This document shows positions 34,634-44,131 of a stretch of DNA of 64,000 bases, piece after piece. Under the pieces are notes generated by a model. That model ran no database searches. It was not told the DNA's origin and worked only from the letters and a program-made list of their open reading frames with translations. Positions within the stretch are counted from its first letter, which is position 1. The number at the start of each line of letters is the position of its first letter. The DNA lies in the NCBI GenBank assembly GCA_044355655.1, contig JBIKXS010000008.1:1-64000 (forward strand), read 5' to 3'. The position numbers and the translations under genes were made by a program. This stretch comes from UBA3064 sp023258775. GTDB taxonomy: Bacteria; Pseudomonadota; Gammaproteobacteria; Burkholderiales; Burkholderiaceae_E.

Positions 34634-36082
34634 TTAACGCGCAGGCGCATTGCTGCGAATGTAAGTTTTAAGCAATGCCAGATCCCTTGGCATCCGACAA
34701 AAGCGCTGGGCACGTTGCGGCAGGTGCTGAAAAGCTGAGGGCACAGGCGGTGCAATGCCAAGTGCTTCGACAATGGTATCGGCGAATTTTGCAGGCTGAG
34801 CGGTTTCGAGGCAAATCATCGGAATACCCGCTTCTGTATAGTCTTTACAGACTGCAAGACCGTCCGCGGTATGAGGATCAATCACTTCGTTGTAGCGGGC
34901 ATAAACCTCTTTAATGGTTTCAATTCTTAAGCCATGTGAACTCGACCCAGACACCATACCAAATCGCTCAAGCTGGGTTTGCCAGCGTTGGTCGCTCGAT
35001 ACATCGAAATAGCCCTGTTCATCGACCTGAGTCCATAAGTGACGAGTTTCATCAGGGTTTCGGTCAAGAAGGTCAAACATATAGCGTTCAAAATTTGAAG
35101 CCTTTGAGATATCCATCGAAGGCGAGCTTGTCTGTCGGGTCTCGTGGCTCAAACGAGGGCGATATCGCCCTGTTCTAAAAAATTCGTCAAGCACATTGTT
35201 TTCGTTGGTCGCAAGCACAAGACGCCGAATCGGCAAACCCATCTGCCTTGCGATATGGCCGGCCAGAATATTGCCAAAATTGCCTGAAGGAACGCAAAAA
35301 GAAACTTCGGGAGGCTTCGCTGATCCGCCTTCACGGTCTGCCATTGCAGATGTTGTCGCAGCAAAATAGCCTTTGAAATAGTAAACAACTTGCGCAAGTA
35401 CGCGGGCCCAATTAATCGAATTAACGGTTCCGATCGCGTAGCGGTCCTTAAAGGCTAAATCGGCAGAGACCGCCTTAACCAAGTCCTGCGCATCGTCAAA
35501 AACACCATCTAGTGCGATATTAAAAATGTTTTGATCTAACAAAGAAAACATCTGCGCAGTTTGAAAGGCGCTCATTTTTCCATGCGGAGAAAGCATAAAA
35601 ACCCGTACGCCGCGTTTGCCACGCATCGCATATTCAGCAGCGCTGCCGGTGTCGCCTGAGGTGGCGCCGAGAATATTCAGATGTTCGCCACGCTTAAGTA
35701 AAACATACTCAAACAAATTGCCGAGCAATTGCATGGCAATATCTTTAAATGCAAGCGTTGGCCCGTTGGAAAGCCTTAGTAAATAGCGTTGCTCATCGAG
35801 CCGCGTTAGCGGCGTGACCTCACGTGAGCCAAAGGCCATTAAGGTATAGCTTTTGTCAATGAGCGCACGAAGGCTACTCTCGGGCCAGTCCGTTACATAA
35901 AGCCTTAGAATCTCGAAGGCGAGCTCGGCATAAGATAAATGACGCCAGGACTCGATCAGCGACGCGTCGCAACGGGGGTAGGATTCGGGCACCACCAAAC
36001 CACCGTCCGGCGCCAAGCCCCCAAGAAGAATCGATTCAAAACTGCTTGGCGTTAAGCCGCCGCGGGTAGAGATATAGCGCAT
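34634..36082 (-). CDS. thrC: Threonine synthase
   Basis: ThrC converts O-phosphohomoserine to threonine with PLP. The 482-residue protein has MRYISTRGG at the N-terminus, the PLP lysine in LAFKDIAMQLLGNLFEY near residue 110, and the phosphate-binding GATSGDTGSAAE. It is the longer type found in proteobacteria and fungi. It starts three bases after hom, and the two enzymes act in consecutive parts of the same pathway (homoserine kinase is not in this window). Confidence 0.96.
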   Translation of the reverse strand: MRYISTRGGLTPSSFESILLGGLAPDGGLVVPESYPRCDASLIESWRHLSYAELAFEILRLYVTDWPESSLRALIDKSYTLMAFGSREVTPLTRLDEQRYLLRLSNGPTLAFKDIAMQLLGNLFEYVLLKRGEHLNILGATSGDTGSAAEYAMRGKRGVRVFMLSPHGKMSAFQTAQMFSLLDQNIFNIALDGVFDDAQDLVKAVSADLAFKDRYAIGTVNSINWARVLAQVVYYFKGYFAATTSAMADREGGSAKPPEVSFCVPSGNFGNILAGHIARQMGLPIRRLVLATNENNVLDEFFRTGRYRPRLSHETRQTSSPSMDISKASNFERYMFDLLDRNPDETRHLWTQVDEQGYFDVSSDQRWQTQLERFGMVSGSSSHGLRIETIKEVYARYNEVIDPHTADGLAVCKDYTEAGIPMICLETAQPAKFADTIVEALGIAPPVPSAFQHLPQRAQRFCRMPRDLALLKTYIRSNAPAR

Positions 36083-36085
36083 GGC

Positions 36086-37396
36086 TTAATCGAGATCCTC
36101 AAGACGCAAACGAATTGCCGAAGACAACACCGTAGGCAAGGCTTCAATCAGCGCGATCGCTTTGTCGACTGCCGATTCGATACATCGGTGGGTGAGCAGA
36201 ATCACATCGGTTTGATGCTCACCCGCGTCTGGCTCACGTTGCAAAACCGCGTCAAGCGATATACCGCTGTCGGCCAGTATCCGGGTGATATCGGCCAGCA
36301 CACCGGGTTGGTCCTCAACCCGCAGTCTTAAGTAGTAGGCCGATTCAATCTGCTCTCTCGGTAACACCGCGGTATCCATCACAGCATTGGCTTGGAAAGC
36401 CAGACTAGGCACGCGGAGTGCTGCGGGCACAGCGTGAGCACGGGCGACATCGACAAGATCAGCAATCACTGCCGAAGCGGTTGGTTCAGCCCCTGCGCCT
36501 TTTCCGTAGTACATCGTGTGGCCAACAGCATCAGCCTTCACCCAGACGGCGTTCATGGCACCTTCCACTGAGGCGATTAATCGCTTAGCAGGAATAAGGC
36601 TGGGGTGAACCCTTAACTCAACACCCTCAGGACGACGGCGCGTGATACCGAGCAGCTTGATTCGATAACCAAGTTGCTCTGCATAACGGATATCTTCTGC
36701 CTGTAACTGGGTGATGCCCTCGACATAGGCCTTATCGAACTGGACCGGGATGCCAAAGGCAATCGAAGCAAGTAGGCTGATCTTATGGCCGGCATCAATG
36801 CCCTCAATATCGAAGGTCGGATCGGCCTCAGCATAACCAAGTGCTTGTGCCTGCTTTAATGCTTCGGCAAATGGCAAAGCCTTTTCTCGCATCTCCGACA
36901 GAATAAAGTTGGTCGTGCCGTTGATAATGCCTGCGATCCACTCGATGCGATTCGCTGTCAAACCCTCACGCAAGGCCTTAATAATCGGTATGCCGCCTGC
37001 AACTGCAGCCTCAAAGGCAACAATGACTGCATGTTTTCGGGCTGCCGCAAAGATCTCATCGCCATGGATAGCGAGCAGTGCCTTATTCGCTGTGACGACA
37101 TGCTTACCCTGCTCGATAGCGGCAATCACCAAGCTTTTAGCAAGCCCGTAGCCACCGATTAACTCGACCACCACATCAATGGCAGGATCGTTAACGATTG
37201 AGAAGGCATCGTCGCAAACCTCGGCACGTCCGTCCACGATGCTTCGAGCGCGTTCTTGGTCCTTGTCAGCGACCCTGGTGATTCGGATCTCACAACCGGC
37301 ACGACGCGTGATTTCATGCTGATTTCGCCACAGCACCTCGAAACTGCCCCCACCGACGGTACCAATGCCAAGCAGACCAACACGAAGATTTTTCAT
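36086..37396 (-). CDS. hom: Homoserine dehydrogenase
   Basis: Hom reduces aspartate semialdehyde to homoserine. The 436-residue protein has the NAD(P)-binding GLLGIGTVGGGS at residues 8-19, the catalytic region GIINGTTNFILSEM and EADPTFDIEGIDAGHKISLLA, and a C-terminal ACT domain (about 350-436) that usually gives feedback control by threonine. It is not fused to an aspartokinase. Confidence 0.96.
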   Translation of the reverse strand: MKNLRVGLLGIGTVGGGSFEVLWRNQHEITRRAGCEIRITRVADKDQERARSIVDGRAEVCDDAFSIVNDPAIDVVVELIGGYGLAKSLVIAAIEQGKHVVTANKALLAIHGDEIFAAARKHAVIVAFEAAVAGGIPIIKALREGLTANRIEWIAGIINGTTNFILSEMREKALPFAEALKQAQALGYAEADPTFDIEGIDAGHKISLLASIAFGIPVQFDKAYVEGITQLQAEDIRYAEQLGYRIKLLGITRRRPEGVELRVHPSLIPAKRLIASVEGAMNAVWVKADAVGHTMYYGKGAGAEPTASAVIADLVDVARAHAVPAALRVPSLAFQANAVMDTAVLPREQIESAYYLRLRVEDQPGVLADITRILADSGISLDAVLQREPDAGEHQTDVILLTHRCIESAVDKAIALIEALPTVLSSAIRLRLEDLD

Positions 37397-37424
37397 CCTG
37401 ACTTCCTATGTCCTGACAGCCTAA

Positions 37425-38615
37425 TTACTGCAACTCACCGCGCAAAAGTTCGCGAATGCCGCGCACGGCTTGACGAATACGCTGTTCATTTTCGATCAAG
37501 GCAAAGCGTACATACTCATTGCCCAATTCGCCAAAGCCAATACCCGGGGAAACCGCGACTTTGGCTTCCCGCAGCAGCCGCTTTGCAAATTCCAGCGACC
37601 CCTCGGCCCGAAAAGCTTCCGGGATTCGCGCCCAGATATACATCGACGCCTTGGGCAGTTCCACCTGCCATCCGGCCTCATTCAAACCTTTGCCAAGTAC
37701 ATCGCGCCGCATGCGGTACTTGGCGCAAACTTCGTGGACGCATTCCTGGGGACCATCAAGCGCTGCGATGGATGCGACCTGAATCGGCGTGAATGCACCG
37801 TAATCGTGGTAACTTTTAATACGAGCAAGCGCGGCGATCATGTCAGCATTACCAACCATGAAGCCAATTCGCCAGCCAGCCATGTTGTAGCTCTTGCTCA
37901 TGGTGAAGGATTCAACCGCGACTTCACGGGCGCCAGGAACCTCGAGTATTGATGGGGCCCGATAACCGTCAAAAACAATGTCGGCATAGGCGAGGTCGTG
38001 AACAATCATCACGTTGAATTCATGCGCAAGCGCAACGACCTTCTCAAAGAATGGAAGATCGACGCACTGCGCGGTTGGATTACTTGGAAAACCAAGAATC
38101 ATGAGTTTGGGCTTTTTAGCCGCGCTCCGAAGACTTTGTTCGAGTTCGCCCAGGAAATCGACTCCGGGCAGCATCGGCACCGAAACTGTTTCTGCGCCTG
38201 CAATCACCGCGCCGTATATATGGATGGGGTAGCTAGGGTTTGGCACGATGACGGTGTCGCCACGGTCAAGCGTTGCAAGCATCAAATGGGCAAGGCCCTC
38301 CTTTGAGCCGATCGTCACGATTGCTTCGGTTTCCGGATCGACGATAACTTCGTAACGGCGCGCGTACCAATCGGCGATCGCCTTGCGAAGCCTCGGTATA
38401 CCTCGTGACACCGAATAGCCATGGGTGTGAGGTTTTTGTGAGGCCTCAACGAGCTTGTCGATGATGTGATGAGGCGTTGCCCCATCCGGATCGCCCATGC
38501 TGAGGTCGATAATGTCCTCGCCGCGACGGCGAGCAGCCATCTTTAGCTCGCCGGTGATGTTGAATACATAAGGCGGCAGGCGCTGGATACGCGAAAATTC
38601 CCAAGAAGGCGTCAT
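37425..38615 (-). CDS. alaC: AlaC-type alanine-synthesising aminotransferase
   Basis: This fold type I PLP enzyme belongs to the group of E. coli AlaC, which makes alanine from pyruvate and glutamate. RLPPYVFNITGELKMAARRRGEDIIDLSMGDPDG near the N-terminus and the PLP lysine in SFTMSKSYNMAGWRIGF are typical. I place the start at ATG 38615 (396 residues), giving the usual short N-terminus before RLPPYVFN; an ATG at 38660 would add 15 residues, and neither has a good ribosome binding site. It precedes hom and thrC on the same strand. Confidence 0.88.
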   Translation of the reverse strand: MTPSWEFSRIQRLPPYVFNITGELKMAARRRGEDIIDLSMGDPDGATPHHIIDKLVEASQKPHTHGYSVSRGIPRLRKAIADWYARRYEVIVDPETEAIVTIGSKEGLAHLMLATLDRGDTVIVPNPSYPIHIYGAVIAGAETVSVPMLPGVDFLGELEQSLRSAAKKPKLMILGFPSNPTAQCVDLPFFEKVVALAHEFNVMIVHDLAYADIVFDGYRAPSILEVPGAREVAVESFTMSKSYNMAGWRIGFMVGNADMIAALARIKSYHDYGAFTPIQVASIAALDGPQECVHEVCAKYRMRRDVLGKGLNEAGWQVELPKASMYIWARIPEAFRAEGSLEFAKRLLREAKVAVSPGIGFGELGNEYVRFALIENEQRIRQAVRGIRELLRGELQ

Positions 38616-38692
38616 GATGGTCGGACTAAGGAGCTGTTCTAGAGCCGGGGAATGTAACATTTCCGTATGAATCTATCCGGCATCATTCGCTT

Positions 38693-39070
38693 ATGAAACT
38701 TCAAGAACATCAGGCAGCATCCTTACATACAATTACCGCTTACGGAGAAACCTGGATCGCGGTCAACAATCAGACCACGGAGGGTAGTCTTCTTGTCATG
38801 CCAGAGGGCATGCTGCAAGCCTGGCGCCCAAGGCAATGGCAAGACATTGCCGCCGAAGACTTTCAACTCATGATCGAGGCCAAACCTGATCTGGTGATTC
38901 TTGGGACCGGCGCCCAACAGCGCTTTTTACACCCAAGACTTGCAAGTCAAATCGCCACGCGAGGCATCGGTCTTGAATGTATGGCCACGCCCGCAGCTTG
39001 CAGAACCTACAACATTCTGATGGCTGAAGGCCGCAAAGTTTTGGCAGCGCTTTTGCCCATGGACGCTTAA
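38693..39070 (+). CDS. Mth938-like domain (DUF498) protein
   Basis: The 125-residue protein contains LLVMPEGMLQAWRP, LVILGTGAQQRFLHP and GIGLECMATPAACRTYNILMAEGRKVLAALLPM, the pattern of the Mth938/NDUFAF3 family. Human NDUFAF3 assists complex I assembly; the bacterial role is not established. The gene starts a plus-strand group with a peroxiredoxin and a PhoH protein, an arrangement I recognise from betaproteobacteria. It is divergent from alaC. Confidence 0.8.
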   Translation: MKLQEHQAASLHTITAYGETWIAVNNQTTEGSLLVMPEGMLQAWRPRQWQDIAAEDFQLMIEAKPDLVILGTGAQQRFLHPRLASQIATRGIGLECMATPAACRTYNILMAEGRKVLAALLPMDA

Positions 39071-39094
39071 ATGCGATGGCGACAAAACTTAAAC

Positions 39095-39145
39095 CAAGAC
39101 AGCCGCTTTTTTCTAACCGGCCCTTTTACAAGACAGCCGTTTTTT
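39095..39145. repeat. Repeated CAAGACAGCCG followed by T-runs
   Basis: CAAGACAGCCG occurs at 39095-39105 and 39129-39139, each followed by a run of T. They lie in the 138-base spacer between the DUF498 and peroxiredoxin genes. No coding sequence is seen there. Confidence 0.55.
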
Positions 39146-39208
39146 ATCTGCTCTCCCATCCATTAGCCTATTTCTTAATCAGCACCTTTCTCGCGAGCCA
39201 TCCAAAGC

Positions 39209-39679
39209 ATGTCTGAAATACAAAACCCCACCCTCGGGCAAACCATAAGTCCCTTTGAGGCTGATTCCACGGCAGGCCGCTTTTGCTTGGCCGATCTCAC
39301 GCAAACCCTTGTGCTTTACTTTTATCCCAAAGACAACACCCCAGGCTGTACAACCCAAAGCATGGATTTTCGCGATCAACATGCTGCGTTTGTGAGTGCT
39401 TCAGCGATTGTCATCGGCGTGTCCCGTGATTCGCTTAAATCTCATGAAAATTTCAAGAAAAAATATGAACTGCCGTTTGCCCTGATTTCCGATCCAAGCG
39501 AAGCGCTTTGCACCCAGTTTGGCGTGATGAAAAACAAGATGATGTACGGCAAAGCAGTGCGCGGTATCGAGCGCTCGACCTTTGTGATCGACAAAAGCGG
39601 TACGGTCCTCAAGTTGTGGCGTGGAGTCAAGATTCCCGGCCATGTCAACGAGGTCCTCGAGTTTGTAAAGACGATTTAA
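39209..39679 (+). CDS. bcp: Peroxiredoxin, Bcp/PrxQ type
   Basis: This thiol peroxidase reduces hydrogen peroxide and organic peroxides in the cytoplasm. The 156-residue protein has the peroxidatic cysteine C47 in YFYPKDNTPGCTTQ. The resolving cysteine that many PrxQ proteins carry five residues later is absent (the segment reads SMDFRD), so it would work as a one-cysteine enzyme or with an outside thiol. No other cysteine except C26 is present. Confidence 0.92.
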   Translation: MSEIQNPTLGQTISPFEADSTAGRFCLADLTQTLVLYFYPKDNTPGCTTQSMDFRDQHAAFVSASAIVIGVSRDSLKSHENFKKKYELPFALISDPSEALCTQFGVMKNKMMYGKAVRGIERSTFVIDKSGTVLKLWRGVKIPGHVNEVLEFVKTI

Positions 39680-39712
39680 CTGAGTAAGCAAACCCTTCCT
39701 GTAAGAAAACCC

Positions 39713-41527
39713 ATGCCGCTACCACCTGCCCCACGCAAACCAGCCACACTTATTGATTTGGAAACGGTCGCCAAGCAGCGTACCCAAGGAGCCCGCAAGA
39801 AAACAACGCTAGCAAGTCCAATGCCGACCCTTGCCAGTCCGGTTGCGGATACCGATGCACAGACGCAAATCGATGACAGGCCCATGGTGGTCGCTAAGTC
39901 ATCGGGACCAAGGCCAGGTGACCATGTGCACGACATGCAGGCTTTGATTGAACCATCGACAGGGGCGCGTATGAATGTGCAAACGGTGATTGACGCTGGC
40001 CTTGGGTCCACGCAGGAGGCGATTGAGGCAAAAGGACGATCTGCTGAAATCGTGGACGAAGCGGATTCACCGCTTGCGCAGCAACTCTCAAGAAACATCG
40101 CGAACAGCAAAACATCGAGCAACAGGCGCAAGAAGGCCAAATCAAGTGCAAGTCGCTTGTTTGTGCTCGACACCAATGTGCTGCTGCACGACCCGTCGAG
40201 CCTTTTTCGATTCGATGAGCATGATGTCTACCTGCCGATGGTCACGCTCGAAGAGCTTGATGCGCACAAAAAGGGGATGTCTGAGGTCTCTCGTCATGCC
40301 AGACAAATCAGTCGAAGCCTCGATCAACTCATGCAAGCCTCGGGTAGTGATCCGGCACTTGGCATGTCGCTCGATGCCCTAGGTAATACAGAAGCGAGCG
40401 GCAAGCTTTTGATTCAAACCCAAGGCTTGAAGTTTGATTTGCCAGCGGGACTGCCTGAAGGCAAAGCTGATAATCAGATTCTCGGCGTCGTAAAAAGCCT
40501 CCAGGCCTCTCGAACTGACCGGCAAGTTGTCCTGGTATCCAAAGACATCAACATGCGCATCAAGGCGCGGGCACTTGGACTGATTGCCGAGGACTATCTC
40601 AACGATCAGGTGCTCGAAGACACCGACCTGTTGTACTCAGGGATGACCGCCCTGCCCGCAGATTTCTGGGAAAGCCATGGCAAAGGGATCGAATCCTGGC
40701 AGCAAACCGGATACACCTACTATCGCATTCAAGGGCCACTGGTTCCCTCTTTGCGCGTGAATGAGTATGTTTACATTGAGGGCACCCAGGCGCTGCATGC
40801 CATTGTTCGGGAAATTGTAGGCAGACGAGCTGTTTTGCAAACGCTTCGCGATTACGGTCATCCCAAACACGCCGTCTGGGGCATAACCGCACGTAACCGT
40901 GAGCAGAACTTTGCGATGAATCTGCTCATGGACCCTCAGGTTGACTTTGTGTCCCTACTCGGACAGGCAGGAACAGGCAAGACACTGCTTGCACTTGCCG
41001 CAGGGCTTGAGCAAGTCATTGAGGCCAGACGTTATAGCGAAATCATCATGACACGCGCAACAGTGCCGGTTGGCGAGGATATTGGCTACCTGCCTGGCAC
41101 TGAAGAGGAAAAAATGCAACCCTGGATGGGCGCGCTTGAAGACAATCTTGAGGTGCTCAATAAGGGCGATAGCAGTTCAAGCCAATGGGAACGTTCGAGC
41201 ACCCAAGATCTAATTCGCAGTCGGGTTAAGGTAAAAGCGATGTCCTTCATGCGGGGGCGAACCTTTGTGAATAAATTCTTGATCGTTGATGAAGCGCAAA
41301 ACCTCACTCCCAAACAAATGAAAACGCTAATCACAAGAGCTGGCCCGGGTACGAAGGTGATTTGCATGGGCAATATTGCCCAGATCGACACGCCATACCT
41401 TACTGAAGGTTCATCGGGTCTGACCTACGTAGTCGATCGTTTTAAAGGCTGGAGCCATGCCGGGCATATCACCTTGCAACGCGGAGAGCGTTCAAGACTC
41501 GCAGATTTTGCATCGGAAGCGCTTTAA
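39713..41527 (+). CDS. PIN-PhoH ATPase (PhoH2 type)
   Basis: The 604-residue protein joins a PIN nuclease domain (about 145-280; acidic residues in LFVLDTNVLLHDP and VTLEELDAHKKG) to a PhoH P-loop ATPase (about 380-604; Walker A GQAGTGKT near 420, Walker B FLIVDEAQNLTPKQM). PhoH2 proteins are reported to be RNA helicase-nucleases. The first 140 residues form a Pro/Ala/Thr/Lys-rich, probably disordered extension. It follows the bcp gene by 33 bases. The gene is convergent with dnaB. Confidence 0.9.
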   Translation: MPLPPAPRKPATLIDLETVAKQRTQGARKKTTLASPMPTLASPVADTDAQTQIDDRPMVVAKSSGPRPGDHVHDMQALIEPSTGARMNVQTVIDAGLGSTQEAIEAKGRSAEIVDEADSPLAQQLSRNIANSKTSSNRRKKAKSSASRLFVLDTNVLLHDPSSLFRFDEHDVYLPMVTLEELDAHKKGMSEVSRHARQISRSLDQLMQASGSDPALGMSLDALGNTEASGKLLIQTQGLKFDLPAGLPEGKADNQILGVVKSLQASRTDRQVVLVSKDINMRIKARALGLIAEDYLNDQVLEDTDLLYSGMTALPADFWESHGKGIESWQQTGYTYYRIQGPLVPSLRVNEYVYIEGTQALHAIVREIVGRRAVLQTLRDYGHPKHAVWGITARNREQNFAMNLLMDPQVDFVSLLGQAGTGKTLLALAAGLEQVIEARRYSEIIMTRATVPVGEDIGYLPGTEEEKMQPWMGALEDNLEVLNKGDSSSSQWERSSTQDLIRSRVKVKAMSFMRGRTFVNKFLIVDEAQNLTPKQMKTLITRAGPGTKVICMGNIAQIDTPYLTEGSSGLTYVVDRFKGWSHAGHITLQRGERSRLADFASEAL

Positions 41528-41627
41528 GCATTAAAGGGCTTTCCGTTTACGTGGAGCTTAGCTTAGTTGCAGCACGATGATCAGTTGAAGCGTATTGGTC
41601 GGAAGCGCAATGATGGCCTGGGCCAGA

Positions 41628-42998
41628 TCATCCCATGCTGCTATAGTTTTCAAACTTGGTGTACTTGCCAAGAAAGGTCAGGCGAACGGTTCCAATTGGA
41701 CCATTTCGCTGCTTACCGATGATGATTTCAGCGGTTCCTTTTTCAGGCGAATCTGGGTTATACACTTCATCACGATAAATAAAGATTATTACATCGGCGT
41801 CTTGCTCAATAGCGCCAGATTCCCGTAGGTCTGACATCACCGGACGTTTATTCGGTCGTTGCTCGAGCGATCGATTCAACTGCGAGAGCGCTATAACCGG
41901 ACATTGCAATTCTTTGGCAAGACCTTTAAGTGATCGCGAAATCTCACTGATTTCAGTCGCTCGATTCTCACCCGCAGCAGAAGCCGAAGACATCAACTGA
42001 ATGTAATCGATAATCACCAAACCGAGTTGCCCACACTGCCGGGAAAGCTTGCGCGCTCGGGAGCGTAATTCAAGCGCGTTCAAGCTTGGTGTCTCATCGA
42101 TATAAAGTTGAGAATCTTGCATTTTTTGAATCGCATTGGTCAAACGCGGCCAATCGTCATCGACTAGCTGGCCGGTACGAACACGTTGCTGATCCAGGCG
42201 CCCTACCGAACAGACCATCCTCATCGCCAATTGGGTTGCGCCCATTTCCATCGAAAAAACCGCAACTGGGAGGCTTTGATCAACCGCCACATGCTCGCCA
42301 ATGTTTAGCGAGAATGCTGTTTTTCCCATCGACGGTCGGCCTGCGACAATGACCAGATCGCCCGGCTGAAAACCCGAGGTCATCTTGTCGAGATCACTAA
42401 ACCCCGTAGGCACTCCTGTTATACCGCTATGATTACTTTGATCATAAAGTTGCCCAATTCGATCGACCACTTGGCTGAGCAAATCGGGTAGTGACTGAAA
42501 TCCGCTGCGACCCCGAGCACCCTCTTCATTGATGTTGAAAATCTTGGATTCGGCCTCATCAAGCAAAGTCCGGGTATCTTTCCCCTGAGGATTGAGCGCT
42601 TGATTGGCGATGTCGTCTGCAACAGCAATGAGTCTGCGCAGGATCGCCCGATCGCGAACGATCTCGGCATAGCGACGGATATTGGCCGCACTCGGCGTAT
42701 CCTGTGCAAGGCGATTCAGATAGATGAGTCCGCCAACGTCTTCCGCCTTGCCGATCGTGCTCAACGACTCATGAACAGTCACCACATCAGCGGGCTGATT
42801 CTTATCAATGAGCGAGGCAATCGCAACATAGATTTGTCGGTGATCGCCCCGATAAAAGTCGTTAGCCCTTAAGAGATCGGCAACCCGATCAAAGGCTGTG
42901 TTGTCCAGCAGCAAGCCGCCGATGACGGCTTGCTCTGCCTCCAATGACTGAGGAGGCAGCCGCAGCTGGCTCAACTCGGGATCGCGGGGTGATTCCAC
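41628..42998 (-). CDS. dnaB: Replicative DNA helicase DnaB
   Basis: DnaB unwinds DNA at the replication fork. The 456-residue protein has the N-terminal primase-interacting domain (about 15-115), a linker helix and a RecA-type ATPase with Walker A GRPSMGKT at 220-227, followed by FSMEMGATQLAMRM and VIIDYIQLMSS. No intein is present. It lies downstream of rplI behind a hairpin terminator, so part of its expression probably comes from its own promoter or read-through. Confidence 0.97.
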   Translation of the reverse strand: MESPRDPELSQLRLPPQSLEAEQAVIGGLLLDNTAFDRVADLLRANDFYRGDHRQIYVAIASLIDKNQPADVVTVHESLSTIGKAEDVGGLIYLNRLAQDTPSAANIRRYAEIVRDRAILRRLIAVADDIANQALNPQGKDTRTLLDEAESKIFNINEEGARGRSGFQSLPDLLSQVVDRIGQLYDQSNHSGITGVPTGFSDLDKMTSGFQPGDLVIVAGRPSMGKTAFSLNIGEHVAVDQSLPVAVFSMEMGATQLAMRMVCSVGRLDQQRVRTGQLVDDDWPRLTNAIQKMQDSQLYIDETPSLNALELRSRARKLSRQCGQLGLVIIDYIQLMSSASAAGENRATEISEISRSLKGLAKELQCPVIALSQLNRSLEQRPNKRPVMSDLRESGAIEQDADVIIFIYRDEVYNPDSPEKGTAEIIIGKQRNGPIGTVRLTFLGKYTKFENYSSMG

Positions 42999-43019
42999 GG
43001 CGATGATTTGCTTCTCAAA

Positions 43020-43050
43020 AGGCCAGGTGAGCCCAGGTAATGCCTGGCCT
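43020..43050 (-). terminator. Hairpin terminator after rplI
   Basis: AGGCCAGG (43020-43027) and CCTGGCCT (43043-43050) form a perfect 8-bp stem with a 15-base loop, followed on the minus strand by TTTTGAG. It lies between rplI and dnaB. Confidence 0.65.
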
Positions 43051-43081
43051 CACCGCATTGCTTCATGCAACTCGCCGAGGA

Positions 43082-43534
43082 TTAATGCGTCTCGCCGAGC
43101 ACCGAGACTTTGATCGCTGAAAGCACATCGCTGTGTAAAGCGATTTCCACATCATGATCGCCAATGGTCTTAATCGGACCATTTGGAAGACGGACCATGG
43201 CTTTTTCAACCTGAAAGCCCTGCTTCTTGAGCGCCTCTGCAATGTCGAAATTAGTAACAGAGCCGAATAAACGTCCATCGACCCCAGCCTTTTCGGTCAT
43301 CTGCAGGCTTAGTCCCGAAAGACGCTCGTCTTCGCGTCTGGCTTGTGCTAAACGATCTGCCTGAACCTTTTCCAACTCAGCACGACGCGCCTCAAATTCA
43401 GCGATTGCCGCCTGAGTGGCTCGTCTGGCTTTACCCTGAGGAATCAGAAAATTACGCGCATAACCGTCCTTGACCTTCACGACGTCGCCAAGTTGGCCCA
43501 GGTTAACAACCTTCTCGAGCAAGATGATTTGCAT
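43082..43534 (-). CDS. rplI: 50S ribosomal protein L9
   Basis: L9 is a two-domain ribosomal protein that binds 23S rRNA. The 150-residue product has the N-terminal signature MQIILLEKVVNLGQLGDVV and GYARNFLIPQGKA, a connecting helix (about 40-75) and the C-terminal domain. It is 23 bases after rpsR in the usual operon. Confidence 0.97.
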   Translation of the reverse strand: MQIILLEKVVNLGQLGDVVKVKDGYARNFLIPQGKARRATQAAIAEFEARRAELEKVQADRLAQARREDERLSGLSLQMTEKAGVDGRLFGSVTNFDIAEALKKQGFQVEKAMVRLPNGPIKTIGDHDVEIALHSDVLSAIKVSVLGETH

Positions 43535-43557
43535 AACAATACTCCTTCTTGTTGCGA

Positions 43558-43833
43558 TCAGTGGTTGTCGGTGTAGGGTAGTAGTGCGAGAAAGCGCGCA
43601 CGCTTGATGGCGTCGGTCAGCTGACGCTGATACTTCGCACTGGTCCCGGTAAGACGAGCTGGAATAATCTTGCCTGTTTCAGTAATGAAATCCTTCAGCA
43701 GATCAACATCCTTATAGTCGACCCACTCCATTTTTTCGGCGGTGAAACGGCAAAATTTGCGCCGTTTAAAAAGCGCACCTTGGGTTGGGCGCTTCGGCTT
43801 GCGATCTTTCATGTTGCGACGTGTAAATGCCAT
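43558..43833 (-). CDS. rpsR: 30S ribosomal protein S18
   Basis: S18 binds the 30S platform next to S6. The start is set at ATG 43833 (91 residues) because GAAGGAAA lies upstream at good spacing and MAFTRRN fits the family; an ATG at 43848 lies inside priB. RKFCRFTAEK and IPARLTGTSAKYQRQLTDAIKRARFLALLPY are diagnostic. The start codon directly follows the priB stop by one base. Confidence 0.97.
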   Translation of the reverse strand: MAFTRRNMKDRKPKRPTQGALFKRRKFCRFTAEKMEWVDYKDVDLLKDFITETGKIIPARLTGTSAKYQRQLTDAIKRARFLALLPYTDNH

Positions 43834-43834
43834 G

Positions 43835-44131
43835 TCAATTTCCTTCAATGATCTTCATATCTTGAACATGCATACGCATACTTCGTGCATGCATCCGAAT
43901 CGGTGCGATAAATCCTTCGAGTTGCAGCAAACTACCTAAGGGAAGACGACTCGCCTGAATCGCCAAGGCTTCGGTAAATCGCAATGTCATCTCAAACTGA
44001 ACCTGGCGCGCTGCGCCTGCCTCGCTAACTTGCTCGTCGACCCTGCCAGAAGCGTCGAGAATTGCAACGCCTGCTGGGCTGTATCGAAGGGCCTGAATCG
44101 CCGTCAAGCTAAGGCGAAGGCTCAGATGATT
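43835..44131 (-). CDS. priB: Primosomal replication protein N (PriB), start codon unclear
   Basis: PriB is a small OB-fold single-strand DNA-binding protein that helps restart stalled forks. The frame encodes NHLSLRLSLTAIQALRYSPAG, which aligns from its first residue with the MN-x-L-x-L...ALRYTPAG start of other betaproteobacterial PriB proteins. But the ATG that should precede it (44136-44134) is followed by TT before the AAT codon at 44131, putting it out of frame; that ATG reads only four codons. No ATG or GTG is in frame. TTG at 44107 (90 residues) or CTG at 44125 are possible starts. The rest is intact. Confidence 0.8.
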   Translation of the reverse strand, partial: NHLSLRLSLTAIQALRYSPAGVAILDASGRVDEQVSEAGAARQVQFEMTLRFTEALAIQASRLPLGSLLQLEGFIAPIRMHARSMRMHVQDMKIIEGN

